Part shown: positions 34,907 through 43,427 of the stretch, in pieces
Position numbering within the stretch: the stretch's first letter is position 1
Layout: every line of letters starts with the position of its first letter
Source: an uncultured Lachnospiraceae bacterium
Lineage (GTDB): Bacteria > Bacillota > Clostridia > Lachnospirales > Lachnospiraceae
Reading direction: 5' to 3'
Assembly: GCA_910585215.1 (NCBI GenBank)
Contig: CAJUDQ010000006.1
Location: 20,523 to 84,522 of the forward strand
DNA: 64,000 nt
The notes under the pieces: generated by a model
What the model saw: only the letters and a program-made list of their open reading frames with translations
What the model was told of the DNA's origin: nothing
Database searches by the model: none
Program-made: the position numbers and the translations under genes

Positions 34907-36940
34907 TTAAATCATTGTTTCCGTTTCAATTCTGATATCTCCCGGATATAAAAGGCAGTTTGGAACAGGACAGATATCTACTCCCTCAAGGGCCGCTAAG
35001 GAAAGATGCGCAGGCTTTATACTGAGATTTCGAATAGAAACCACACAGTCTAATTTTTCTATGGCACTAAAAATTTCATCAAATTTTAACATTTCTCCAA
35101 AATTTCTTTCTGAATGAATATAGTCAAGATATTTGTAAATGGTATGTTGAATTATCTTTTCTGCGTTTGTATACTGCTCCCTTACTGCAATCTTTCCATA
35201 TACATGAACCGGCAGATAAACCGGCTGTTCCAGTATAACCGCTGTTCCAAGCAGCCTGTGTCTGTCAAGTGCAAATTCAATCATTCTTTTATACTGCTTT
35301 GACAGGCGTGCTTCCGGCTTTGGCATGGAAGGCCTGACAACAACATGTACGGCGTTATCTTCTGCTTTTTTGTATGCCTTTACTTTGTCTATACACAATC
35401 CTGGAATATTTTTTACAATACGCTCATAGTCCCTGGCGCATACAGCCTGATGTACTGTTTTGATATCCTGTCTGTAACGCAAAAGCAGTTCTTCCATAGA
35501 TTCTTCATAACAGCCTCCCTTTGCCGGCGCCGGATTGATAAATTTCACACCGGTTTCATAACCGGCTGGCAGCAGTTCTTTTCCGGCAGATATATTTCCC
35601 TCTAGCCCCATACTCTGCGCCATGCCGCCAAGATATAATTTACAGCCTGTCAGCTCTCCACTTTCAAGAATATGGATTCTTCCTTCCTCTTTCTCCAGCT
35701 GATAAAGAAATCCACTTTTATCCGTTTTTTCTGGATACAGCAGATAATATTGACTGCCATGCTCTTTTCTCTGTTCGGCAAGAATAGAAAAATCTTTTTC
35801 CACAATATGTTTTGCAGGCAGTTCTATACTTTCATTATCATATCCGTAAACCGTGCCAAGCTCATAGGCATACATAAATTCCTTTGTATAGGCAGTAAGA
35901 AGAATTTCTTCCTGTTCCTCTTCAAAAATAAAGGTATACATGCCATATCCGTCACGATGTACAACATAATCTTTTGCACTGCATATTTGATAAAACTCTC
36001 CCGTTTTTTTATAAAGCTTATAATATTCCTCCTCCAAAATATCGCTATAAATAGATAAACTCTTGTTTTTTCTGACCGTTTTGACAATGGAACCAGTTTT
36101 TTTCTGACATACCTCAAATAAAAAACCGGTAATCTGTCCAAGCCTTGGAGGCATGTCATAATCTGCCCGTTTTAATACTGCACGAATAATATATCCACGA
36201 CGTTTATATGCCTTTATCATTTTGGGAGTAATATTTTCCAGAAAAAAAGTTATCCTCCCGTCAAACAAAAAGCCCTGTGTCTCATCCTGTACTTCAATTT
36301 TGACAAATCCGTCCCGAGTGTAACATTCCCATTCAAGAAAAGCAAAATCCGGCTTCTCAAAAAAAGATTCCTCCTCCGAAACAAAGCTGTTTCGTTTATA
36401 AAGAGATTCTGTTTTTACATAATAAATCAACTCCTGTTCAGGAATGTCATTCATAAAAAACCAAATCTCCATATTTTCTGATGGCTTTTCTGTAAAAATT
36501 TCTACGGGAAACCGTGGCTCTTCCTTTGTCAGCTCTGTACAGTCAAACAGGTTTCCTTTTTCATCTACACATAAAATATCTGTTATTTTTCCATAAGATA
36601 TCACCATTGCCTGTTCTGTTTCAAAAACCAGCTCTCCCAATAAAAACTGCTGGCCCGAAGGAATAACAAATTTCTCTGTCACATTTTTTGCAGATAAAAG
36701 AACTCTTGCACAGCTTCCTTTTTTTCTGACAAATCCTGCAAGCTTTAATAAAGCTTCCTGAATGGGCTCTGTTTTTTCATAAATCTTGCTCTGTTGGAGG
36801 ACTGTAAAAGCTGTAAGATATTCCAGAATTGTAATACCAGGGTCAGAAAGGCTGTAATCACTCCATTCTTTATTGTAAAGAGGAAGTTTTAAAAGTGCTT
36901 CCTCCATAAACTGTTCATAGGTTTTTTCATCTAAATTCAC
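34907..36940 (-). CDS. CIS baseplate J-like wedge protein (Afp11/12-like)
   Basis: 677 residues from GTG 36940. The N-terminus VNLDEKTYEQFMEEALLKL and YSLSDPGITILEYLTAF is typical of baseplate J/gp6-type proteins of injection systems (DPGxTLLE). The C-terminal half contains GYETGVKFINPAPAKGGCYE and EESMEELLLRYRQDIKTVHQ, with the conserved baseplate_J core KAYKKAEDNAVHVVVRP. The ATG-initiated longer frame (36985) overlaps the upstream gene by 29 bases; GTG 36940 lies 6 bases after GAGGAGG and begins at the family's usual N-terminus, so it is strongly preferred. It should form the baseplate wedge with the 977-residue protein. Confidence 0.87.
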   Translation of the reverse strand: MNLDEKTYEQFMEEALLKLPLYNKEWSDYSLSDPGITILEYLTAFTVLQQSKIYEKTEPIQEALLKLAGFVRKKGSCARVLLSAKNVTEKFVIPSGQQFLLGELVFETEQAMVISYGKITDILCVDEKGNLFDCTELTKEEPRFPVEIFTEKPSENMEIWFFMNDIPEQELIYYVKTESLYKRNSFVSEEESFFEKPDFAFLEWECYTRDGFVKIEVQDETQGFLFDGRITFFLENITPKMIKAYKRRGYIIRAVLKRADYDMPPRLGQITGFLFEVCQKKTGSIVKTVRKNKSLSIYSDILEEEYYKLYKKTGEFYQICSAKDYVVHRDGYGMYTFIFEEEQEEILLTAYTKEFMYAYELGTVYGYDNESIELPAKHIVEKDFSILAEQRKEHGSQYYLLYPEKTDKSGFLYQLEKEEGRIHILESGELTGCKLYLGGMAQSMGLEGNISAGKELLPAGYETGVKFINPAPAKGGCYEESMEELLLRYRQDIKTVHQAVCARDYERIVKNIPGLCIDKVKAYKKAEDNAVHVVVRPSMPKPEARLSKQYKRMIEFALDRHRLLGTAVILEQPVYLPVHVYGKIAVREQYTNAEKIIQHTIYKYLDYIHSERNFGEMLKFDEIFSAIEKLDCVVSIRNLSIKPAHLSLAALEGVDICPVPNCLLYPGDIRIETETMI

Positions 36941-36956
36941 ATAGTTCCTCCTCTTT

Positions 36957-39890
36957 TCAGTCTGTATAAATTTTATGCTCTCCACTTTTAATTACCATTT
37001 TAAAATTCTGTGTTAAATTTTCGAGACTGCATTCATGTGTGCCCGTTTCATCTGTATATTTTGCTGTTACCACCAAACGTTTTACCACTGCCCATTTCTT
37101 GGCGGCATTTAACCTCATAATAATCTGAGACTGATGTGGAAGTTCCCCTGGCTCCCATCCCTGCCCGTTTTTTCCACTAACCGGATGAAAGTATTGTGCC
37201 AGCATAGTCTGTATACCTGAAATCAGTTCGAAGGTATCCCCAAAGCCTGTTGTGTCAAGCCAGACGCTGGTATGAATTTCTAAAAATACCGGCTCAAGAA
37301 TCTGTATTTGTTCTGGCAGAATAGAAATATCACTGAGTTCGACAAGATGCTTTTTTAAATCAGCTCTTATGGTATGAAATGAAGAAACTCCTTTCTGACA
37401 GTCTTTCATTAAGAGGATAATAATAATTTTTCCATGTTCCACTATGCATTTTACTTTGTCAATACAGTCAGAAAATCCTTTGATTTCCCGAATATAATCC
37501 GCCTCTGTAATAAGTCTCCCATGAGAACTTAAAATTCCGGCACCCCTTTTTTTTGCAGCAGAGATACTTTCCTCATAACTGCCGCCACAGGCGGGAAGTG
37601 GATTATACACCTTATCTATATATAAAATATTGGAACTGATATCACAAATTGTATATGCTGCAATATTGGCAGCAGCTCCCCTGCACCGACAGACAATTAC
37701 CTTAAAGGCAATATCTCCTGTAATCTTGGGAATTTTTTTTCTGCTTCCATCGCCAAATATAATTTTATGACTCATACAATCCAGCCGATAAGTTCTTGGA
37801 TTTTTCAAATTCTCAAAATTCTCCTCTTTCCATTTGACAAAAAAACGCTGGATTTCTCCTGAATAGCTGTATTCTGCACGGAATTGCCCGGGATGTTCCT
37901 TTAAAAGCTCTTTCATTCTTTTCTGCGAATATTCTCCGATTTCATTTACCCAGAGTTCCAATTCCAGCAGGTTTCGACAATCTATCGAAAAGGCCATATT
38001 GGGCTCTGACACATCAATATAATATTCTTCTTCCTCTTCCGTTTCTTTGTTTTTTACCTCTACTCCATTAAAGCAAATATCCGTAATTTTTTCCAGAACC
38101 GTTTCTTCATCCTCGCTTTCAATACAAAGATAATATCTCTCTTCACTGTACAGACTGGTTTTCTGCATATCCTCAGGTGGAAGAAAAACAATCGTACCAG
38201 AATGTGAAAGACCCTCTGTGTAATCAGCCACTTTCAGTCTTTTAAAACCGTCTCTGCCATAATAAAAAAAGGAAAGGTGTCTTTTTTTTCCGGTTATCTG
38301 TTCTTTTTTCTGAATCCACAAACTGACGGGACCTCCCAGAAGCGGCTGTTCAAATCCAAGATAAAGCCGGTTTTTCGAAACTTTATGAATACCTCCAAAA
38401 AGCTGTAATGGCTGTTTCTCTGCAATAGCAGCCGATAAAGCTGTTTTTCGGAAACCATTGAATGTTTCAAGTTTGTCCGGAAGAAAAAACATTCCTTTAT
38501 AGGTATATGATAGGCAAAGTTTTTGAATCACGGGAAAATGATGTACACATGGCTGTAAATAGCAGTTTTGTGCCCTCGCTAATCGAATACGGAGGCATCT
38601 GCCCTCATAAGCCCCTATATTTATCGCCTCCCAGTCTTTTGGACAATAAAAGGATAAGGAAACATGCCGTTTTTCACCTTTTTGAAATAACCCTTGAATA
38701 TCTGTCAAAAGGTTCAAATTTTTCCAGCCCTTACCATTATAATATTCAAACGATACCTCCTCTGCGGAGGTTTCCGACAATGGTCTCTGGTAAAATTCAG
38801 AATAGCTTCTTTTTATGATTTTCAAATTTTTTTCCGGTATTTTTTGTTCTCCCACATAATGAACAGAGGACTCAAGTTCAAAGTCCAGAGTAATTTTTGC
38901 TTTTTTTCTTGAAAAAACATGGTCAGAGCCAATATAACACTGATTATGTATTGCAAGCACCTCTGAAAATGGAAAAAATTCTTCTGTATTGCAGTCGGAA
39001 GTATCTGTACAGACAAATTGGGGCTTTTCTTTTTTTCCCACAGCGGACAGAGAAAGTTCTTTCGCGATAATCTCTGTCTGAACAGGCTCTTCTGACTGAA
39101 TCATCAAAAAGGAAGAACCCCTAACTCCTTTTGGAAGTGTGATAAACAGCTCATCTTTTTGAATATGCCAGTTATCCACCGATATTAAACTGTTTTGAAT
39201 CTGAATATTTTCATCCTGACTGTTTTGATTTTGGCAGTAAATCTTAAATTTACCCTCAAAAAGTCCACAACACAATTTTTCTGCACCGGAAAACTTTATG
39301 GAAATCAAATCATTGTTTCCTGAAAATAGGAACTCATGATAAATAACAAGCATTTGTTTTTGAGTGTCTTTGTTATTTTCCAGACAAAAAAGAGGGAATT
39401 CCATAAATTTGTCAAGCTTTATACATTCTTTTTCTTCTTTTCCGGGTACATCTTTGTAAAACCGACCTTGTATCAGCTGTATTTCTCCCTGACAGCTCAT
39501 AAATATAGTATCCAATACCGCTTCTGTAAGATAGCGTGGTGCACAGGACTCAAAAACAATCTCCGTATCTTCTCCCTGTGCCAAAAATCTCGTCTTTTCC
39601 TGTAGAAAAATACCCGGAACAGTGTGTTCGACCAATTTTACAAGAACTGTGGCACTTGCCGGCTTTGGAGGTTTTCTGGATAAATCCGGCATAAAAATAT
39701 TAAATTCCTCCTGATAATACTCCCCAAGAGTATGATATTTTTCCATATTTTCTAATATCTGTTCTGCAAAAATCAGCCCAAGCGCTGCACCGGCATCCGG
39801 CTGTTCAGGATAAAAATTCCACTCCGGTGTAAAGCTTTTCGCATATTCCTGTATTCTTTCCAGAAGCTCCTGCCTTTTATGTCCTGTCAT
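36957..39890 (-). CDS. CIS putative baseplate assembly protein (TIGR02243-like)
   Basis: 977 residues. The N-terminus FTPEWNFYPEQPDAGAALGL and FAEQILENMEKY corresponds to the start of TIGR02243-type baseplate proteins; the end of the core reads ITEADYIREIKGFSDCIDKV followed by VEHGKIIIILL and LPEQIQILEPVFLEIHTSVW, the baseplate_J-like region. A large beta-rich insertion occupies the middle. It is the larger of two baseplate J-type proteins, corresponding in position to Afp11 or Afp12. Its start overlaps the gp25 gene by 4 bases (ATGA), implying translational coupling. Confidence 0.86.
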   Translation of the reverse strand: MTGHKRQELLERIQEYAKSFTPEWNFYPEQPDAGAALGLIFAEQILENMEKYHTLGEYYQEEFNIFMPDLSRKPPKPASATVLVKLVEHTVPGIFLQEKTRFLAQGEDTEIVFESCAPRYLTEAVLDTIFMSCQGEIQLIQGRFYKDVPGKEEKECIKLDKFMEFPLFCLENNKDTQKQMLVIYHEFLFSGNNDLISIKFSGAEKLCCGLFEGKFKIYCQNQNSQDENIQIQNSLISVDNWHIQKDELFITLPKGVRGSSFLMIQSEEPVQTEIIAKELSLSAVGKKEKPQFVCTDTSDCNTEEFFPFSEVLAIHNQCYIGSDHVFSRKKAKITLDFELESSVHYVGEQKIPEKNLKIIKRSYSEFYQRPLSETSAEEVSFEYYNGKGWKNLNLLTDIQGLFQKGEKRHVSLSFYCPKDWEAINIGAYEGRCLRIRLARAQNCYLQPCVHHFPVIQKLCLSYTYKGMFFLPDKLETFNGFRKTALSAAIAEKQPLQLFGGIHKVSKNRLYLGFEQPLLGGPVSLWIQKKEQITGKKRHLSFFYYGRDGFKRLKVADYTEGLSHSGTIVFLPPEDMQKTSLYSEERYYLCIESEDEETVLEKITDICFNGVEVKNKETEEEEEYYIDVSEPNMAFSIDCRNLLELELWVNEIGEYSQKRMKELLKEHPGQFRAEYSYSGEIQRFFVKWKEENFENLKNPRTYRLDCMSHKIIFGDGSRKKIPKITGDIAFKVIVCRCRGAAANIAAYTICDISSNILYIDKVYNPLPACGGSYEESISAAKKRGAGILSSHGRLITEADYIREIKGFSDCIDKVKCIVEHGKIIIILLMKDCQKGVSSFHTIRADLKKHLVELSDISILPEQIQILEPVFLEIHTSVWLDTTGFGDTFELISGIQTMLAQYFHPVSGKNGQGWEPGELPHQSQIIMRLNAAKKWAVVKRLVVTAKYTDETGTHECSLENLTQNFKMVIKSGEHKIYTD

Positions 39891-40306
39891 AATACAGTGC
39901 CCTCCTTATAAAGAGAAAAGGGAACAGTCAAGCTGTCTCTGCTGTCCGTTTCTTTTATGATATAATCTACAGAAACAATCAGACTTTCTTTTCCCGTATC
40001 AGGCTCTATTTTTACATTCACATTTTGTATTCTAGGCTCTGCCCTTCGAATATCTCTCTCAAGCTGCAGAGAAAGAAAACGTTTCATGGAAGAATTTTCC
40101 TCCATAAAAACCCATGTGGAAAGACTGCTGCCAAAATCAGGATGAAGAAAACGTTCTTCCTTTAATGTCATTAAAATCAGATATACCGACTGTCGAATAC
40201 ATTCCTCACCGGAAATCAGCTCAAATTTTCCAGTCGCCTTATTTACCTGTGGAGGAAATTTTATCCCTTTTTCTAAACCTTCCCTGTAAAATTTCTTATT
40301 TTCCAT
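39887..40306 (-). CDS. CIS baseplate wedge protein, gp25-like (Afp9-like)
   Basis: 139 residues, the normal gp25/GpW size. The core EECIRQSVYLILMTLKEERF and LHPDFGSSLSTWVF matches the gp25 family (conserved ER...PDFG). In contractile tails gp25 joins the wedge to the sheath end. Located between the spike and the large baseplate genes, as in Afp/PVC. Confidence 0.92.
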   Translation of the reverse strand: MENKKFYREGLEKGIKFPPQVNKATGKFELISGEECIRQSVYLILMTLKEERFLHPDFGSSLSTWVFMEENSSMKRFLSLQLERDIRRAEPRIQNVNVKIEPDTGKESLIVSVDYIIKETDSRDSLTVPFSLYKEGTVL

Positions 40307-40323
40307 ATCTAATTTACCTCTTT

Positions 40324-41133
40324 TTATCCGATTTTTATCAGAGACCCCTCCAGCACTGTCGCACTTCCACTTGTCAGTTTAAGACTTGAGCTTCCCTCTA
40401 CTACGGTATTTCCTCCTTTAAAACTTGCCAGATTGTCCGACTCCATCTTAATCCCCTCCGAAGCTGACAGTGTAAGCTTATTGCAGTCAATTGAAATTTT
40501 TCCCGAATCACCATTAAGAGAAATCTTAATATCTCCCACCTCAATGGTCATCCGGCTTTCCGCCTTTACTTTTATTTCTCCGGATTCCAGTTTCATTTCA
40601 ACAAAGTTTTTCTTTTGTTTGTCAGTGAGAATAAGTGCCTGCTTTTCATTGTCCATCAAAATCTGACAGCCGCCCTTGGCTGTTTCAATTGTAATTTTGT
40701 CCTTGTCTCCCTCTCCTTCTTTGTTATCCTCAAATAAAATCTGATTCCCGTTTTTGGTAGCAATACATTTGTATTGATTATCTTCGTCTGCCACTCTGCC
40801 AAGAAAACTGCCGGAATCTCCCTGAACACATCCAATCACATAGGGCTTGTCAATATTTCCCTCCTCAAATGCAAGAAGTACCTGGTCTCCAAGTTCCGGC
40901 AGAAAAAAGGTTCCCCATTTTTTTCCGGCAGAGGGTGCGGCAATTCTTGCCCATTGCAGAATATTTGCTTCTCTGTCACGTACTGGTATCTGTACACAGA
41001 TGCGTCCGGGCATTTCTTTGCTGTATTTTTTTGCTACAATTCCCACCGTCACACCATTTAACCGATTATCTCCAAGTTCTGTTTTTGCAAGCTGACGCTG
41101 CGCAATATCATCAATAATATCATACCATCCCAT
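40324..41133 (-). CDS. CIS central spike protein, gpV/gp5 OB-fold and beta-helix
   Basis: 269 residues from ATG 41133. The OB-fold region (about 20-110) contains NGVTVGIVAKKYSKEMPGRI, QWARIAAPSAGKKWGTFFLP and LGDQVLLAFEEGNIDKPYVI, the phage baseplate protein V / VgrG gp5-like pattern. The C-terminal half is repetitive beta sequence (KITIETAKGG, GEIKVKAESRMTIEV, GIKMESDN), expected to form the trimeric needle. In Afp8 and VgrG this is fused to the gp27-like hub; here the hub is the separate upstream gene. The SD GGAGGAGG lies just before ATG 41133, and the longer frame to 41151 overlaps it. Confidence 0.9.
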   Translation of the reverse strand: MGWYDIIDDIAQRQLAKTELGDNRLNGVTVGIVAKKYSKEMPGRICVQIPVRDREANILQWARIAAPSAGKKWGTFFLPELGDQVLLAFEEGNIDKPYVIGCVQGDSGSFLGRVADEDNQYKCIATKNGNQILFEDNKEGEGDKDKITIETAKGGCQILMDNEKQALILTDKQKKNFVEMKLESGEIKVKAESRMTIEVGDIKISLNGDSGKISIDCNKLTLSASEGIKMESDNLASFKGGNTVVEGSSSLKLTSGSATVLEGSLIKIG

Positions 41134-41161
41134 AACCTCCTCCTGTCTCATTCAGTAAAAT

Positions 41162-42820
41162 TTACAAAATAGCAGCCGCCTTTGCTGTTACTTTGCTGAT
41201 ATATAGCCCTTCTGTATCAATCATATGCTTTACTTCTGTTATATAAAAGCAGTTTTCTGCCGGTTTTCCAAGACCTGAAACCTGAACAAAATTTCCAGGC
41301 TGCAGTTCTGGCAGTCCCACACAGTCACAAATCAAAGTACCAAATCGAAAAGACATCTCTTCCAGAAGATATTGTACACGATAATCTGCATCCTGCTGAC
41401 TTCTCACTGTAGGGTCAATGTAAAGCCGTTCACTGTTTTTTAAAAGCTGCCTTGCTTTATTTCCCTGCGATATTTTCTCTTCATGTCTGCTTTTTGCACT
41501 AATCAGCTTCATTTTGCCTGTATCCATTCCACGGACATAAACAGTTTCTGTCAGACCGGTAATATCATATTCAATGTCAAAGGACTTTAAACTTTCATTT
41601 AACCGTAATTCCATTAAAATCGTACGGACAGATTTTGCCTTGCGAAATATCACTTTTCCTCTCTCAACATAAAATTCAAAATTAAACTTTTTTGCAGCGC
41701 GCACTATAAATTCATAATCACTTTCATTTACCATTTCAATAGTCAAATCTGACTCGCTGTTCTCTCCCTGTGTCTTTTTGCCGTCAGGAGTACAGGCGAT
41801 TGATAAATCGGTAAAAATTCCCTGATTCTGCATTCTTGCATATACTGTCTTTTCAAAGATTTCCCTTACCGCATCACTGTAACAGGAGGCTTTCATCTGT
41901 TTTGCATAACAGCCGGACATCATACTCCCCTTTATATCCAGACTTGTCACCTGAACATAGGGCATTTCTTCCTTTTCACAGATAAAATTGATTTTTGCAA
42001 TAAATCCACGAAAAATAATTTTTGTAATTTCGCCATATCCCATACTGATAGATACAGATGAGCCAAGAGAAATATAATTTTTTAAAGCTTCAGTCCGAAA
42101 AGAAACAGCCCTTTTATCAAAACAGTCATAAATCGAAAAAGTTGCCAGAGATGCTTCATAGCCGCTGGTTAAATCTACCTCTATATCCGCAACAGATAAG
42201 CCGCTTTTATTATCGGAAATATCCTTTTGATTAATTCTGATTACAACTACCGGAGTTTCAAAATTCTCATATTCCTTTTTTAAAGATTGATACTGATAGG
42301 AAAAGATATTTTGTGAAGAAGAATTTTCTGATAAAAATTCTGTCTGTGTACTTTTCACCTCTTCGTCATCTTCTTTTTCCACCATTTTTACAGAAACGAT
42401 TGCCCAGAGAGGATTTCCCTCTTCATCAAACATTGTATACTTGATATCTGCCTGAACCATCTCTCCAAAAAATGTCATTTCTCCATAGAGAAAGGTAACA
42501 GAAGAAAGGTCTGTATCCAAAGTTAACGCCAGGATTCTCTCCGCCTGTATTCTGACATAATCCTTATCTGCAGTTTCTTCCAATGCCTCAAAAATCAAAT
42601 CAAAAGATAAAGTACTTCTGGAGTTTAAAGAGAGCTCTTCTGTGCTTTGAAACATAGTTTCTTTCTCATCTTCGCCGGCAGTATTGGATAAAGAGAGAGA
42701 GGCGGGATTATATTGAACCGGAAGTTCAAAAAAGCGATTGTCTTTTCTTCTTCCAAATAAAACAGCCTTTTGTTTTTGAATATTTTTTTGCAGCTCTTTC
42801 CATTCATTGAGATTACTCAT
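41162..42820 (-). CDS. CIS hub protein: tube-initiator-like N-terminus plus gp27/gpD-like hub
   Basis: 552 residues. Residues 20-160 resemble the CIS tube/Afp7 family (PVQYNPASLSLSN, LDTDLSSVTFLYGEMTFFGE, IKYTMFDEEGNPLWAIVSVK). Residues about 190-552 are a phage late control D/gp27-like hub (VVVIRINQKDIS, SLGSSVSISMGYGEITKIIF, LTIEMVNESDYEFIVRAAKK, LYIDPTVRSQQDADYRVQYL). The hub should trimerise above the spike encoded by the next gene. It overlaps the upstream tube-initiator gene by 8 bases. The fusion of a tube-initiator-like domain to the hub differs from Afp, where Afp7 and Afp8 divide these parts otherwise. Confidence 0.85.
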   Translation of the reverse strand: MSNLNEWKELQKNIQKQKAVLFGRRKDNRFFELPVQYNPASLSLSNTAGEDEKETMFQSTEELSLNSRSTLSFDLIFEALEETADKDYVRIQAERILALTLDTDLSSVTFLYGEMTFFGEMVQADIKYTMFDEEGNPLWAIVSVKMVEKEDDEEVKSTQTEFLSENSSSQNIFSYQYQSLKKEYENFETPVVVIRINQKDISDNKSGLSVADIEVDLTSGYEASLATFSIYDCFDKRAVSFRTEALKNYISLGSSVSISMGYGEITKIIFRGFIAKINFICEKEEMPYVQVTSLDIKGSMMSGCYAKQMKASCYSDAVREIFEKTVYARMQNQGIFTDLSIACTPDGKKTQGENSESDLTIEMVNESDYEFIVRAAKKFNFEFYVERGKVIFRKAKSVRTILMELRLNESLKSFDIEYDITGLTETVYVRGMDTGKMKLISAKSRHEEKISQGNKARQLLKNSERLYIDPTVRSQQDADYRVQYLLEEMSFRFGTLICDCVGLPELQPGNFVQVSGLGKPAENCFYITEVKHMIDTEGLYISKVTAKAAAIL

Positions 42821-43424
42821 AGATATTTCCTGCCTTTATCTGATTCTGGTCAACTGTACAGGAAATATCGATTGTCACTTTTGCACGAACTGGAATCCCC
42901 TGAGGATTAAACATCCTATATTCCACTGCTGCCGACTGTAGATTCCCATAATATATCTGACTGCCCCAGCGAAAAATAATTTTTCTGAAATAGGGGATTC
43001 CCACTGCTTCTAATAACATATTGATATGTTTTGTCATATTATTTTCCAAAGAGAAGTTTTCTGCAGATTCTTTGAGGGCTTCTGGTTCTTCAAAAATAAG
43101 CGGGACAGATATTTTGATTTTTGTTCCATATGAGCCATAATCTACATTTCGTTTATTCTTATCCGCACCTGTTTTTTCTTTTGATAATTTTCCACCGGCA
43201 TTTATATGCAGTTCGGAAGGATTAAACAAAACTTCTATTTTCTGGCTGTTATCCAGAGAAGCTTCCGTAAATATGGTCTGACGTTTTTGCTTTAATTTTT
43301 CTGTTACATTGCCGGCAGCAGTCAATCCGCTGGAAGCAGCGACAGAGGAACGAATTTCCTGCTCCGTCACTTTAACCGATTTCTTTTTGGGCGGTTTTTG
43401 AAGCTCTATTATAGCTTTTACCAT
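42813..43424 (-). CDS. CIS tube-initiator protein (Afp7/CIS tube family)
   Basis: 203 residues. The first 55 residues are basic and low complexity. Residues about 60-195 match the CIS tube N-terminal family: KIEVLFNPSELHINA, KISVPLIFEE, FRKIIFRWGSQIYYGNLQSA and VEYRMFNPQGIPVRAKVTID. Family members often end in a LysM domain; none is present here. It should form the ring joining the inner tube to the hub. It is 3 bases from the preceding gene's stop and overlaps the following hub gene. Confidence 0.82.
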   Translation of the reverse strand: MVKAIIELQKPPKKKSVKVTEQEIRSSVAASSGLTAAGNVTEKLKQKRQTIFTEASLDNSQKIEVLFNPSELHINAGGKLSKEKTGADKNKRNVDYGSYGTKIKISVPLIFEEPEALKESAENFSLENNMTKHINMLLEAVGIPYFRKIIFRWGSQIYYGNLQSAAVEYRMFNPQGIPVRAKVTIDISCTVDQNQIKAGNIYE

Positions 43425-43427
43425 AGA

